Positions 30,382 through 38,235 of a stretch of DNA of 64,000 nt are shown here, one piece after another. The stretch is from Vreelandella subglaciescola (GTDB taxonomy: Bacteria > Pseudomonadota > Gammaproteobacteria > Pseudomonadales > Halomonadaceae): NCBI RefSeq assembly GCF_900142895.1, contig NZ_LT670847.1:2666001-2730000 (forward strand), in the 5' to 3' direction. The notes under the pieces are model-generated. The model ran no database searches, had not been told where the DNA came from, and was given only the letters and a program-made list of their open reading frames with translations. Made by a program: the position numbers and the translations under genes. Numbering within the stretch: the first letter of the stretch is position 1; every line of letters starts with the position of its first letter.

Positions 30382-30598
30382 CCGATAGTGCAAAAACAGT
30401 ATCAAATTGCACGGTTTTCTGCTATCTCCATTATCAATTTCTCAAGCGCTAGACTGGCATAGCGAGGCGTGATTCAAATAGTATGAGCCGAATCCCTCTG
30501 TCCGAATTTGTAGACAGCAGAAAAACGTGCTGGACGTTTGCTTGGCTGTACTTTAGTGTGCACTCTGAGAATTCAATTAGGTACAAGGAGTCGATGTA

Positions 30599-30781
30599 AT
30601 GAAGGCATATTTAGAGTTGAAGGCAGAGAAAGAAGCTATTGAAAAGCAGATGGAAGATGCGAGGAAAAATGAGCGTAAGGCTGTCATCAAACAAGTACGT
30701 GAACTTTGCAAAGAATTTAAGATTACTGCAGGACATCTGAAAGGAACACTAGCCGAAGGGCGCAAGCCTAAAGCCAAATAA
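30599..30781 (+). CDS. H-NS-like N-terminal fragment protein (60 residues)
   Basis: This short protein reads as an H-NS-family oligomerisation helix: YLELKAEKEAIEKQMEDARK, then NERKAVIKQVRELCKEFKIT and AGHLKG. That pattern is typical of the H-NS/MvaT-like N-terminal half of Burkholderia-type H-NS proteins. The C-terminal DNA-binding domain with its GRGRPP-like loop is missing; the protein stops at EGRKPKAK. An AAGGAG ribosome-binding site supports the start. Truncated H-NS proteins on islands (for example H-NST) can interfere with host H-NS. A similar role is possible but inferred. No downstream DNA-binding remnant is seen, so this looks like a designed length and not a recent break. Confidence 0.6.
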   Translation: MKAYLELKAEKEAIEKQMEDARKNERKAVIKQVRELCKEFKITAGHLKGTLAEGRKPKAK

Positions 30782-30823
30782 ACACTGCTCAATTACCTTT
30801 CTTTATTTTTAGGGGTTCTATTT

Positions 30824-32866
30824 TTGAAATATCGTGCCGAAATTGACGGCTTGCGAGCGCTTGCTGTTGTCCCAGTAATTTTATTTCACGCTGGGTTTGA
30901 GTCTTTTAGTGGCGGGTTTGTCGGTGTTGATATATTTTTTGTGATTAGTGGTTATTTGATTACAACAATACTTATTGAAGATATTGAAAAAAAACGATTC
31001 AGTCTCGTTAATTTTTATGAGCGACGGGCTAGGAGAATATTACCCGCTTTAGCTGTTGTCTCTCTGTTTTCTATTATTTGTGCTTGGGTGCTACTAAATC
31101 CAATAGAGTTGAATAAATTTGGATTCTCGTTGCTTGGTGTAGCAACATTTACTTCTAATATTGTCTTTTGGCGAAGTGAAGGCTATTTTACAGACTCAGC
31201 CGAATTAAATCCGTTACTACACACGTGGAGCTTGGCTGTAGAAGAGCAGTATTACGTTCTGTTCCCAATCTTTATGTTTTTTGCTTGGCGATTCGGAAAG
31301 AGTAAAGTTTTTTGGATGATAGTCCTTTTCTCGCTATTAAGTTTAGCCTTGAGTGAGTGGGGATGGAGAAATAAACCGACGGCTAATTTTTACTTGGCAC
31401 CAACACGTGCTTGGGAATTGTTTGCTGGCTCAATCGCAGCATTTTCTGTTCAGAAGCGTGGGGTAAAAGCTAATAATTATTTTTCGATACTTGGCTTAAT
31501 TGCCATTATATTTTCTATCTTCGCTTATGATGAAAGCACACCCTTTCCAAGTGTTTATGCATTGGTTCCAGTCTTAGGCGTTGTATTACTCATTTTGTAT
31601 GGCGCCAAAGAAACATATGCTGCGCAAATATTAGGCTCGAGAGCTTTTGTTAGCATTGGATTAATAAGCTACTCGGCATACTTGTGGCATCAACCAGTAT
31701 TAGTTTATACGCGCATTACAATAGGCAATATCGAGCTAGGGCTTGGTTTGGCGCTATTATTAATTTTGGTAACTTTTATTTTGGCATACCTTAGTTGGCG
31801 TTATGTTGAAAACCCGTTTCGTAAAAGAGAAATTTTTTCACCTAAATCAGTTTTTTCGTTAAGTGCTGTGTCTCTGATTTTTCTATTGAGCTTTGGGTTA
31901 TTATCAAGCGAAGTGTCAAAGAACGTCGAAGAGCAGTTGGCGCTTGATTTATCGACTTCTGAATTTGTCTATTTCTCTAACATTGATGAACGAAGCTTTG
32001 TCTCATCGCGACTAAATCTGCCATTAAACAATGTTGAAACCTTAGTTATGGGTTCGAGCCGAATGATGCAAGTAGGTACGGCTACATTAAATGAGTCAGT
32101 GCTCAATCTTTCTGTTAGCTCAGCATCTATTGAAGATAATGTTGCGTTTGTTGGAGAGGCGGTAATGCAAGTCTCCCCAAATAGAGTTTTAATTGGAGCT
32201 GACCCCTGGTTACTAAATCGCTTTAACGCAAAAGATAGATGGAAATCTGTAGCTTCATTATACGAACATTGGGCGAAATTAATTGCAAAAAAAGAGTCTA
32301 ATACACTGAATAGTAAAGCTTTCTTTAGTCCATCAGAAAGAGACTTGCCCGGTAAGCGTTCTGATTTCAGTTTTTTCAAAAAAGCCTATAATGCAATAAA
32401 TTTTAACTCCGGCTCTCTTGTGGCAAGAGGCGGTGATGTTGAAGGTATTGCAAAGAAAGCTTACGACGGTTTTCACATCTATAACGACGAATATCAATCT
32501 ACTACTCAAAACGAAATGAAGAAAGGGTTTGATAATTTGTTGAAGTATAATATGCAAGATTTTGAAATTGATGTTAAGGCAAAAACTAATCTTACTAATT
32601 TGGTTTCGTGGCTTAAAAGGAGTGGTGTCGAGGTTTACTTTGTGTTCTCGCCTTATCATCCAAACTTGTATTCAAAAATGTTGTCCAACAACTCGGTTCA
32701 TATTGAAATCGAAAGATATCTTAAAGATATAGCGTCGGATTTGGGTGTGAACATCGTTGGCTCATATAATCCGAAAGTTAATGGATGTATGTCAGCCGAT
32801 TTTTACGATGGAATGCATCCGCAAGAGTTGTGTATGAAAAAAGTCTTAAATGGAATTAGTCGATGA
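30824..32866 (+). CDS. OafA/YrhL-type membrane O-acyltransferase with C-terminal SGNH-like domain
   Basis: This 680-residue protein uses a TTG start preceded by AGGGG. The N-terminal 350 residues hold about ten membrane helices of the acyltransferase-3 family: YRAEIDGLRALAVVPVILFHAG with the conserved Arg/His, VDIFFVISGYLIT, and TWSLAVEEQYYVLFP. The periplasmic C-terminal third has SGNH hydrolase-like blocks, with MGSSRMM in place of a GDS motif and DFYDGMHP carrying the Asp/His pair. Such enzymes acetylate O-antigen, capsule or other glycans. It is the largest cargo gene and its codons are AT-rich like the island. It probably alters the cell surface; the acceptor is unknown. Confidence 0.88.
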   Translation: MKYRAEIDGLRALAVVPVILFHAGFESFSGGFVGVDIFFVISGYLITTILIEDIEKKRFSLVNFYERRARRILPALAVVSLFSIICAWVLLNPIELNKFGFSLLGVATFTSNIVFWRSEGYFTDSAELNPLLHTWSLAVEEQYYVLFPIFMFFAWRFGKSKVFWMIVLFSLLSLALSEWGWRNKPTANFYLAPTRAWELFAGSIAAFSVQKRGVKANNYFSILGLIAIIFSIFAYDESTPFPSVYALVPVLGVVLLILYGAKETYAAQILGSRAFVSIGLISYSAYLWHQPVLVYTRITIGNIELGLGLALLLILVTFILAYLSWRYVENPFRKREIFSPKSVFSLSAVSLIFLLSFGLLSSEVSKNVEEQLALDLSTSEFVYFSNIDERSFVSSRLNLPLNNVETLVMGSSRMMQVGTATLNESVLNLSVSSASIEDNVAFVGEAVMQVSPNRVLIGADPWLLNRFNAKDRWKSVASLYEHWAKLIAKKESNTLNSKAFFSPSERDLPGKRSDFSFFKKAYNAINFNSGSLVARGGDVEGIAKKAYDGFHIYNDEYQSTTQNEMKKGFDNLLKYNMQDFEIDVKAKTNLTNLVSWLKRSGVEVYFVFSPYHPNLYSKMLSNNSVHIEIERYLKDIASDLGVNIVGSYNPKVNGCMSADFYDGMHPQELCMKKVLNGISR

Positions 32867-32945
32867 TGAGTGAGCGCTGCTAAAATCAATAAAAAACTTT
32901 AGTCAAGTGAATAGCATATACTCTGCTGAGTTGGATGGAAGTTAG

Positions 32946-33578
32946 ATGTGTTCTAAATTAGAAACATATGAGAAACGAATACTTAAAAAACTTGAAGGAA
33001 TAGTAGGCACACTCAAGCGCGGAGAAAACGTGCAAAATCGCCAGCTACAGCATTGGCTTACAGAAGAACAGTATGCACAAATTGAGCTTGAATGGAATGA
33101 ACAGAAGGACTTGAGGATAGAGTTAAGAGATAAGCCAGACGAGTTGAAGCGTTACGAAGTTAAGCTGAAGGAAGCGATTATGATGGATAATCGTGCAAGC
33201 GCTTATCATCGCAAGGGCAAGAAATCTGCTGCATATAAATGCGATTCGAAACGAGAAAGCTTGTGTGAAGACGCGTTAGAAATACTGCAAGAAACCGTTT
33301 TTGAGGATGCAACCTTGCAGATGTGGTTCGATAGAACTTTGGACTTCGGACACGGTAGCTTGATTGATTCTTCGCTTGGTAACTTACCGCGTTTAGTGAC
33401 ATCGCGCAGCATTGATAAACAACGTGATGATAGCCGCATATTGAAGAAAATTGATGTAAAAATAAGTGTTGTTGAGCGTGCTATTGATGAGTTAAAAAAT
33501 TGCGATACTGTTGTAGATAACGATAAAGAAGAAGCGACGTGGAAGAAACTTGAGGGATTTCTCAAGCTGGACGACTAA
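32946..33578 (+). CDS. Island protein of unknown function (210 residues)
   Basis: This is a charged, largely helical protein beginning MCSKLETYEKRILKKLEGI. Lys, Glu and Asp make up much of the sequence, and segments such as RILKKIDVKISVVERAIDELKN suggest a coiled coil near the C-terminus. A region around residues 120-150 (LQMWFDRTLDFGHGSLIDSSLGNLPRLVTSR) is the most distinctive. No signal peptide or membrane helix is seen. I do not recognise a family. It lies between the acyltransferase and the DUF6641-like gene, in the same orientation and composition. Confidence 0.6.
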   Translation: MCSKLETYEKRILKKLEGIVGTLKRGENVQNRQLQHWLTEEQYAQIELEWNEQKDLRIELRDKPDELKRYEVKLKEAIMMDNRASAYHRKGKKSAAYKCDSKRESLCEDALEILQETVFEDATLQMWFDRTLDFGHGSLIDSSLGNLPRLVTSRSIDKQRDDSRILKKIDVKISVVERAIDELKNCDTVVDNDKEEATWKKLEGFLKLDD

Positions 33579-33641
33579 ATTTCGAATGACAGTAAGTTTG
33601 CTCTGAAAGCACAATGCAGTTGTGCTTAAAAGGAGACTGTT

Positions 33642-34073
33642 ATGAAAGTACTAGATAGTTTGAACTTCGTTGCTTATACGCCATTTTCGGATAAAAATCC
33701 TGTTGCTGTTCGCCGTCGCAAGCTAATAGCTAAAATCGAGGAACAGTCACTGCTCGCAGCTGACACTGACTATACACCTACAAAAACGAAGTGGGTTACA
33801 GATAGCGAAGGCAATCAGAAAAAGGTTGAAGTTCCCAAGCGAGTTAAGCGGTGGTGGGCAAAAACTGCGGACGGCAAAGTGAATCTAGTAGTGCGCTATG
33901 GCAGCAAGTCTTTAGAATTTGCGAAGGGAAAAAATGCTATCGAGCTGAACAGTGAAGCCGAGGTAGAAAGCACGCTGACTAAATTGAAAGAAGCTGTCGA
34001 GACTGGCGAGTTAGATACGCTGATAGAGCAACAGGCGCAGTTTGGCAGACGTGTGACACAAAAGAACAAGTGA
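33642..34073 (+). CDS. Small island protein resembling DUF6641
   Basis: This 143-residue protein begins MKVLDSLNFVAYTPFSDKNPVAVRRRKLIAKI, split by a helix, and continues with KKVEVPKRVKRWWAKTADGKVNLVVRYGSKSLEFAKGKNAIE over two strands. The RVKRWW...VRYG pattern fits my memory of the DUF6641 group, which is common on islands and plasmids and has no assigned role. An AAGGAGA ribosome-binding site precedes the ATG. It is the last gene before attR. A hairpin (GAAGAACGCACT 34086-34097 with AGTGTGTTCTTC 34106-34117) follows the stop. Confidence 0.6.
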   Translation: MKVLDSLNFVAYTPFSDKNPVAVRRRKLIAKIEEQSLLAADTDYTPTKTKWVTDSEGNQKKVEVPKRVKRWWAKTADGKVNLVVRYGSKSLEFAKGKNAIELNSEAEVESTLTKLKEAVETGELDTLIEQQAQFGRRVTQKNK

Positions 34074-34378
34074 GCAGAAGGAATAGAAGAACGCACTTGC
34101 GTTTTAGTGTGTTCTTCGTCGTACAATGTGCAAGTGGTTAGCGCGTAGGTTATTGAAATCGAATATAAACTTACGCGTATAAAAAGCGTGCAGGGTGATG
34201 CGGGAGTTACACAATACTTGCACACGCACTATGAGATAGAAATAAAATACTGATAATAAATAAGAAAAAAACTACGTCACTATTGAATGGGAGTAAGCGC
34301 TCGCTGCTGGTCATGAGCCACGACGGTGAACTGCAGGATGGATGCGGTTCATCGTCTGCTCGTAGGTGAGGATTGATA
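34074..34378. other. Island right end and junction with the chromosome, no gene
   Basis: It contains the 3' hairpin after the DUF6641-like gene (34086-34117), about 165 bp of AT-rich island tail, the attR core and then about 80 bp of GC-richer chromosomal DNA leading to a 49-residue gene. No open frame of interest was seen. Confidence 0.6.
34282..34296 (+). repeat. attR of the guaA island, displaced guaA terminus
   Basis: The core ATTGAATGGGAGTA differs from attL by one base. With the preceding ACT and the final TAA it reads T-I-E-W-E-stop, the conserved end of GMP synthase, in frame and without any upstream guaA sequence. It marks the original 3' end of the host guaA. Confidence 0.85.
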
Positions 34379-34528
34379 ATGAAGAATCGCTTCGCGAAAT
34401 CGACTCCCCTGACCCATTTTGCGCGCAATGCGACGGCGGAGCAGAAGCAAGCGTTGCGCAACAAGGTGATCAGCAACGCTATCGCCCGCCAGAAACGCGT
34501 GCTTGAACAGGCCAATGAGCAACACTGA
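34379..34528 (+). CDS. Small basic protein downstream of guaA/attR (49 residues)
   Basis: The translation is MKNRFAKSTPLTHFARNATA followed by a Gln/Lys/Arg-rich helix ending LEQANEQH. A GTGAGG-type ribosome-binding site sits at good distance, base composition is host-like and a strong terminator follows, so this looks like a real short gene. Before island insertion it would have lain about 80 bp after guaA. I do not recognise the family; no signal peptide or Cys motif is present. Confidence 0.55.
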   Translation: MKNRFAKSTPLTHFARNATAEQKQALRNKVISNAIARQKRVLEQANEQH

Positions 34529-34580
34529 CGAGCGGCCGCGGTGTGTAACCGCTGGTTTGCTGCTGGTCGTTGCCCCCGGT

Positions 34581-34602
34581 ACCCGCCAAACGGCGGGTTT
34601 TT
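34581..34602 (+). terminator. Rho-independent terminator after the 49-residue gene
   Basis: Stem ACCCGCC (34581-34587) pairs with GGCGGGT (34592-34598) around AAAC and is followed by a T-run. It probably ended the original guaBA-downstream transcript. Confidence 0.8.
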
Positions 34603-34614
34603 GTTGTTATGTGT

Positions 34615-35061
34615 TTAGTCGATCACGAATTCGACTGACCAGGCGCCAGTGAGCGAATCGGTGTCGATAATGGTCGCCGTACAGTTCGAAGCCGGCGTTG
34701 CGTCTACGTTCCAATTCGGAAACGTCGAGCTGCCCGGCCCTGGCAACGCGACGTAGGACGTGAAGAAATTGCACGTTGTGCCATTAGCCGAGTAGTACAC
34801 GCGCGCGTAATTGACATCCGGGCTGAGCGGGCTTTGTACGCCATAGTTATCTTCATCGAAGGATTCGATGACGTCATCGGGTTTTGGTGAGGCATTCTGA
34901 TATGTTTCTTCGGCCTGATCGCCAATTCGGTAATATTCCGCAGCATCAGGTGACTGGTTTTTGACGGTAATAGCGACTGGTGGGCCGGCGAGGGCGGCAC
35001 TAGCGAACCCCATCATGGCGACAAACGCTGAAATTCCGATTACTCTGGCTTTCATCTCCAT
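34615..35061 (-). CDS. Secreted protein of unknown function
   Basis: The protein has about 148 residues beginning MEMKARVIGISAFVAMMGFA. A clear Sec signal peptide ends at the ALA-GPP junction near residue 26. The mature part is acidic and beta-rich (VAITVKNQSPDAAEYYRIGD, NYARVYYSANGTTCNFFTSY) and ends TGAWSVEFVID. Two cysteines, in GTTCNFF and ASNCTAT, could form a disulfide. The start at 35061 has an AAGGGGGA ribosome-binding site. I do not recognise a family. It lies downstream of another minus-strand gene of unknown function, 63 bp away. Confidence 0.65.
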   Translation of the reverse strand: MEMKARVIGISAFVAMMGFASAALAGPPVAITVKNQSPDAAEYYRIGDQAEETYQNASPKPDDVIESFDEDNYGVQSPLSPDVNYARVYYSANGTTCNFFTSYVALPGPGSSTFPNWNVDATPASNCTATIIDTDSLTGAWSVEFVID

Positions 35062-35124
35062 TCCCCCTTTCTTGGTATTGTCACCGTCGTTAATTCGACG
35101 ATTTTGATTAACCCCACGATGCAA

Positions 35125-35832
35125 TTAGCGGTCGATAGCGTTAATCGTTGGTGCCCCAGAATAAGGCTTATTGTTCTCGATCCAGTGTTGCCGGCGTTCG
35201 ACGTAATCGACTGGATACTGCGCCTGCTCAATCGGCGGCAATCCTTCGTAGTAATCAATACAATTCTGGAAGAATTTGTCGTTCTGGCCGGTCGCTTTAT
35301 ATTCCGCCATGCCCGCTGCCACGACACTTTTTTTCCAGTCTTGACGGCGGTCGGTTTGTTCTAAATACGCGGCACGCCGCTCGTTCGTGGTGTAGCTGCC
35401 GCTGTCGTCATACATCACGAGCGTAAGTTGATCGTCCGATAGATTCGCAAACGGGTTCGTGCCACGCTGGCCGTGGCTTTGCGTGAAATCCGTGGCCTGT
35501 TTGGCGCGCTCCAAAAGCGCCGGGTCGTCGGTATCCGGCACCTCGCGAACGGCGGCGGCCTCGTTGTATGTGTTCCCGCTAAATTGATCGCGCAGCCGCG
35601 ATGCTTCGTCGGCTAGCTGTGATCGCGTCAGCGATGCATCGCGTTGTTCGGCTTGAATGGCGCTCTGGGCGAGTTGGCGACTGGTGGTGCTCAGTGATAC
35701 GCCGTCTTGAACGATGGTGCCGGATGAAGTTGACGCTGCAGCACGGGCGTCGCTCGTGGCGGCTGCGCGCTCGGCAGGCCTGGTTCCCGTCGCGCTGGGA
35801 GAAAAAGCGTTGGGGTTGATGTTAATGGCCAC
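35125..35832 (-). CDS. Hypothetical protein, cytosolic or exported without a signal
   Basis: This 235-residue protein begins MAININPNAFSPSATGTRPA. The N-terminal 60 residues are Ala/Ser/Thr-rich and look disordered. The remainder is helical and charged (SLTRSQLADEASRLRDQF, DDQLTLVMYDDSGSYTTNERR, WKKSVVAAGMAEYK). There is no signal peptide, lipobox or membrane helix. The opening is reminiscent of small secretion- or flagellum-associated proteins, but this is only an impression. The neighbours give no functional hint. Confidence 0.6.
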   Translation of the reverse strand: MAININPNAFSPSATGTRPAERAAATSDARAAASTSSGTIVQDGVSLSTTSRQLAQSAIQAEQRDASLTRSQLADEASRLRDQFSGNTYNEAAAVREVPDTDDPALLERAKQATDFTQSHGQRGTNPFANLSDDQLTLVMYDDSGSYTTNERRAAYLEQTDRRQDWKKSVVAAGMAEYKATGQNDKFFQNCIDYYEGLPPIEQAQYPVDYVERRQHWIENNKPYSGAPTINAIDR

Positions 35833-36071
35833 GGGGGCTCCTATCTTGAGCAGGTCTACCTAGCACTATCGGCGGCTGGATCAAGAACTTGAATGGTTTG
35901 TTCGGTGCCCCCCCCCGCATGCTCGAAAGCTACAGAGGATTTGCTTGATTTAGTGTACGATTTATTCCGTTTCGTGAGCTGGCCCCATGACACTCTCGGG
36001 ACTAGACACCTACTGCCAAAAACATCAATTCTGCCTCTCGGTATACGGTAAAACACCATACAGGAAGCACA

Positions 36072-36458
36072 ATGATCATCATCTACGGCATCAAGGAACA
36101 CCTCAACCCGCTCAAGGCGCGGCTTTCCGAGGTCATTCACGGCTGCATGCAATCGGTTTTGGGCATGCCGGAAGACAAGCGGGCGCATCGTTTTATCCCG
36201 CTGGACGCCGAGGATTTTTACTACCCGGGCGGGCGTTCGCCGGCCTACACGGTGATCGAGATCAACATGATGCAGGGCCGCACGGCGGCCACGCAAAAGG
36301 CGTTGATAAAGGAGTTGTTCAGCCGAATCGAATCGGAAGTGGGCATTGCCCCGGTAGACGTGGAAATTACGCTCAAGGAGCAGCCGGCTCACTGCTGGGG
36401 ATTTCGTGGCATGACCGGCGATGAAGCACGTGATCTGAAGTATGCGGTCAAGGTGTGA
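36072..36458 (+). CDS. Tautomerase family protein
   Basis: This 128-residue protein has the layout of the Tautomerase_2 (4-oxalocrotonate tautomerase/MIF-like superfamily) group: MIIIYGIKEHLNPLKARLSE, VLGMPEDKRAHRFIPLDAED, YTVIEINMMQGRTAATQKAL, and DVEITLKEQPAHCWGFRG. The usual processed N-terminal Pro is absent (Met-Ile-Ile), so classic tautomerase chemistry is doubtful. A GGAA ribosome-binding site precedes the ATG. The next gene begins 11 bp downstream, suggesting a two-gene unit. Confidence 0.8.
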   Translation: MIIIYGIKEHLNPLKARLSEVIHGCMQSVLGMPEDKRAHRFIPLDAEDFYYPGGRSPAYTVIEINMMQGRTAATQKALIKELFSRIESEVGIAPVDVEITLKEQPAHCWGFRGMTGDEARDLKYAVKV

Positions 36459-36469
36459 GGGGCACTGAC

Positions 36470-36859
36470 ATGAACCCCGTCATTCAGCAAGAACCCACCG
36501 GCTGCGGCATTGCCGCCAGTGCCGCGCTTGCGGGTATCAGCTACGCCGAGGCGAAGCGCTGCGCCAATGCGATGGGCATTTACGCCGGGGATACCGCGCT
36601 GTGGTCCGAGACGGCGCACGTTCGCCGCCTTTTGCGCGAGCTGGGCGTTGCGGTTGCCGCTGATGAAACGCCTTTTACGTCCTGGGAGTGCCTGCCGGAT
36701 AAAGCGCTGCTGGCGATCAAGTGGCGTGTTGAGCAGGGCAGGCCATTCTGGCACTGGGTGGTGTTTGCCCGAGAACATGGTGAAGCCCGAGTGCTGGATT
36801 CCAAAAAGGCGCTGCGCTCGAACCTGCGCCGGGATTTCGGGCGCATCAAGCCCCGATGA
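36470..36859 (+). CDS. Small C39-like (papain-fold) cysteine peptidase-like protein
   Basis: This 129-residue protein begins MNPVIQQEPTGCGIAASAAL. It has the pattern of peptidase C39-like domains: an early Cys in TGCGIAA (Cys12), a His in FWHWVVF (His95) and an Asp in RVLDSK (Asp110), forming a plausible catalytic triad. There is no signal peptide and no transporter domain, unlike bacteriocin-processing C39 proteins. A GAGGGG ribosome-binding site and a close tautomerase gene suggest co-expression. The substrate is unknown. Confidence 0.65.
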   Translation: MNPVIQQEPTGCGIAASAALAGISYAEAKRCANAMGIYAGDTALWSETAHVRRLLRELGVAVAADETPFTSWECLPDKALLAIKWRVEQGRPFWHWVVFAREHGEARVLDSKKALRSNLRRDFGRIKPR

Positions 36860-36997
36860 TACATCGAAATATCCAATTAACAAGTTGCTGTGGTGCGCGA
36901 CCGATGGACGGCGGACGTCTTTTTCATTGCGGCTTCGTCTTCATTACAAGGTCGCCGCTAAACTAAGCATTATACGTCATATCATATGGAGAAAAGC

Positions 36998-37432
36998 ATG
37001 AGGTTTTTATCAATTATATCTGTGGGTGTCGCTCTTTTAGTCGGCGGTTGTACTTCTATCCAAGTTCAGCCATTGGATGCCTCAACGACTCTTGAGAATG
37101 TCTGTATCGAGAAGAACGAGAAGGTAATCGTCCCTAATTTTCTTAATGTTGTGAGGCAAGGCTTCACTAGGCATGGGATTATAACGAAGGTGTATGAGAG
37201 TGACCTGCCTGCCAACTGTGAATTTATGCTCACCTATACTGCCCTACGTTCTTGGGATTTCGCAACGTACTTGTCTCACGCTGAGCTTTGGTTACACACT
37301 AAAAATAGTAGGCAAGTTGCTTATGCGGAATATCACCTGAATGGAGGCGGCGGTTTAGCTCTCAATAAATGGGCGAGTACCGAGAGCAAAATGAATCCAG
37401 TCCTTGATAAACTCTTGGTTAATTACAAGTGA
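36998..37432 (+). CDS. Outer-membrane-type lipoprotein, Sbal_3080-like
   Basis: The protein has 144 residues from the ATG at 36998, chosen for its GGAG ribosome-binding site. A lipoprotein signal ends in LLVGGC at about residue 18. The mature part starts TSIQVQPLDAS and contains CIEKNEKVIVPNFLNVV and TYTALRSWDFATYLSHAEL. This pattern resembles a small Shewanella-type lipoprotein family; the function is unknown. Residue two after the Cys is Ser, consistent with outer-membrane sorting. Base composition is more AT-rich than its neighbours, so acquisition is possible. It converges on the aryl polyene operon. Confidence 0.7.
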   Translation: MRFLSIISVGVALLVGGCTSIQVQPLDASTTLENVCIEKNEKVIVPNFLNVVRQGFTRHGIITKVYESDLPANCEFMLTYTALRSWDFATYLSHAELWLHTKNSRQVAYAEYHLNGGGGLALNKWASTESKMNPVLDKLLVNYK

Positions 37433-37604
37433 CATATAAAGAATTGCTCACATCCGCTGCGGCTCTTTCGGGCCTCCGCTGGACGTGCGAAAAGACTGCA
37501 CGCCGCTTATTTCGGCATTAGACCGACTAGCATGGAGTCTCGGGCTTGAAGTGCCGCTGTCTCCCCAGCCGCACAATGCCTGTCGCAGCTATAAGCTCGA
37601 ATGC

Positions 37605-38222
37605 TTACCCACCCCAGAAAGAACTCTCCACTACACAAAGCCCGTTAATCAGCGGGCTATCGTCTCCATGCGTAATACAAAGCCCTGAATTACGCACACA
37701 AATCGACAGCGTCCAGCCGTCCATTTGCCATTGCCAGGCGTGAATGGGGCCGTGGGGAGCAAGACTTGCCAGCCGTGTATCCAGCGCTGCGGCGGGCGGG
37801 GTGCCTTCGATGCAGGCGAGTTTGTAAAGCGCTTCGTGCAGGGTCCAGGCGCGGTAGAACGCGGCTAGCGGGTCATCGCTTTCAAGAATCGCCTGCCTCA
37901 CGCGGGGTTCGGGCAGCCATTCCAGCAGTTCGCCAAGGCGCTCTCTGTGGCGGGGGCGGGCGTGTTCCAGGTCGATCCCTACCGGGCAGTTGGCGAGCCC
38001 GGCGACGACCTTGTCATCGCGGTGGCTCAGGCAGGCGATGTCGCTGCTTGCCAACGCCGGATGCACGGGCGGGCCTTTTCTCCCCCGCGGGGTCCAGCCT
38101 TCCACGGCGCACTCAACGCCTTGGTCCGCGGCGAGCCGCGAGAGTAGCTCGCGGCCTCGGTGAGACTGCTGATGGCCGCTGTTGCCGCAATGGGCCATCA
38201 ACAGTGACAGGCGATATGTCAT
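37605..38222 (-). CDS. 4'-phosphopantetheinyl transferase (Sfp/AcpT-like) of the APE cluster
   Basis: This 205-residue enzyme attaches the CoA-derived phosphopantetheine arm to the carrier-protein serine. The magnesium-binding motif VGIDLE has Asp84 and Glu86. The second motif WTLHEALYKL has Trp125, Glu130 and Lys134, with His where Lys is more common before the Glu. It is the last gene of the operon, so it most likely primes the two APE carrier proteins encoded at the other end. The gene ends within a convergent intergenic region shared with the lipoprotein gene. Confidence 0.88.
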   Translation of the reverse strand: MTYRLSLLMAHCGNSGHQQSHRGRELLSRLAADQGVECAVEGWTPRGRKGPPVHPALASSDIACLSHRDDKVVAGLANCPVGIDLEHARPRHRERLGELLEWLPEPRVRQAILESDDPLAAFYRAWTLHEALYKLACIEGTPPAAALDTRLASLAPHGPIHAWQWQMDGWTLSICVRNSGLCITHGDDSPLINGLCVVESSFWGG

Positions 38223-38235
38223 TCCAGTGCCGCCC

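Larger units (their letters stand above)
25223..34295. mobile_element. AT-rich genomic island integrated in the 3' end of guaA
   Basis: The island is about 9.06 kb and bounded by a near-identical 14-bp direct repeat, ATTGA(G/A)TGGGAGTA, at 25223-25236 and 34282-34295. The left copy is the end of guaA. The right copy encodes the same residues, TIEWE plus stop, with GAA for GAG and TAA for TAG, and is evidently the displaced original end of the host gene. A tyrosine integrase lies just inside the left end. Base composition drops sharply relative to the surrounding GC-rich genes, and codon choice is AT-rich. Cargo includes a second recombinase, an O-acyltransferase, an H-NS-like fragment and small unknown proteins. 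No conjugation or replication genes are seen. Confidence 0.88.
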
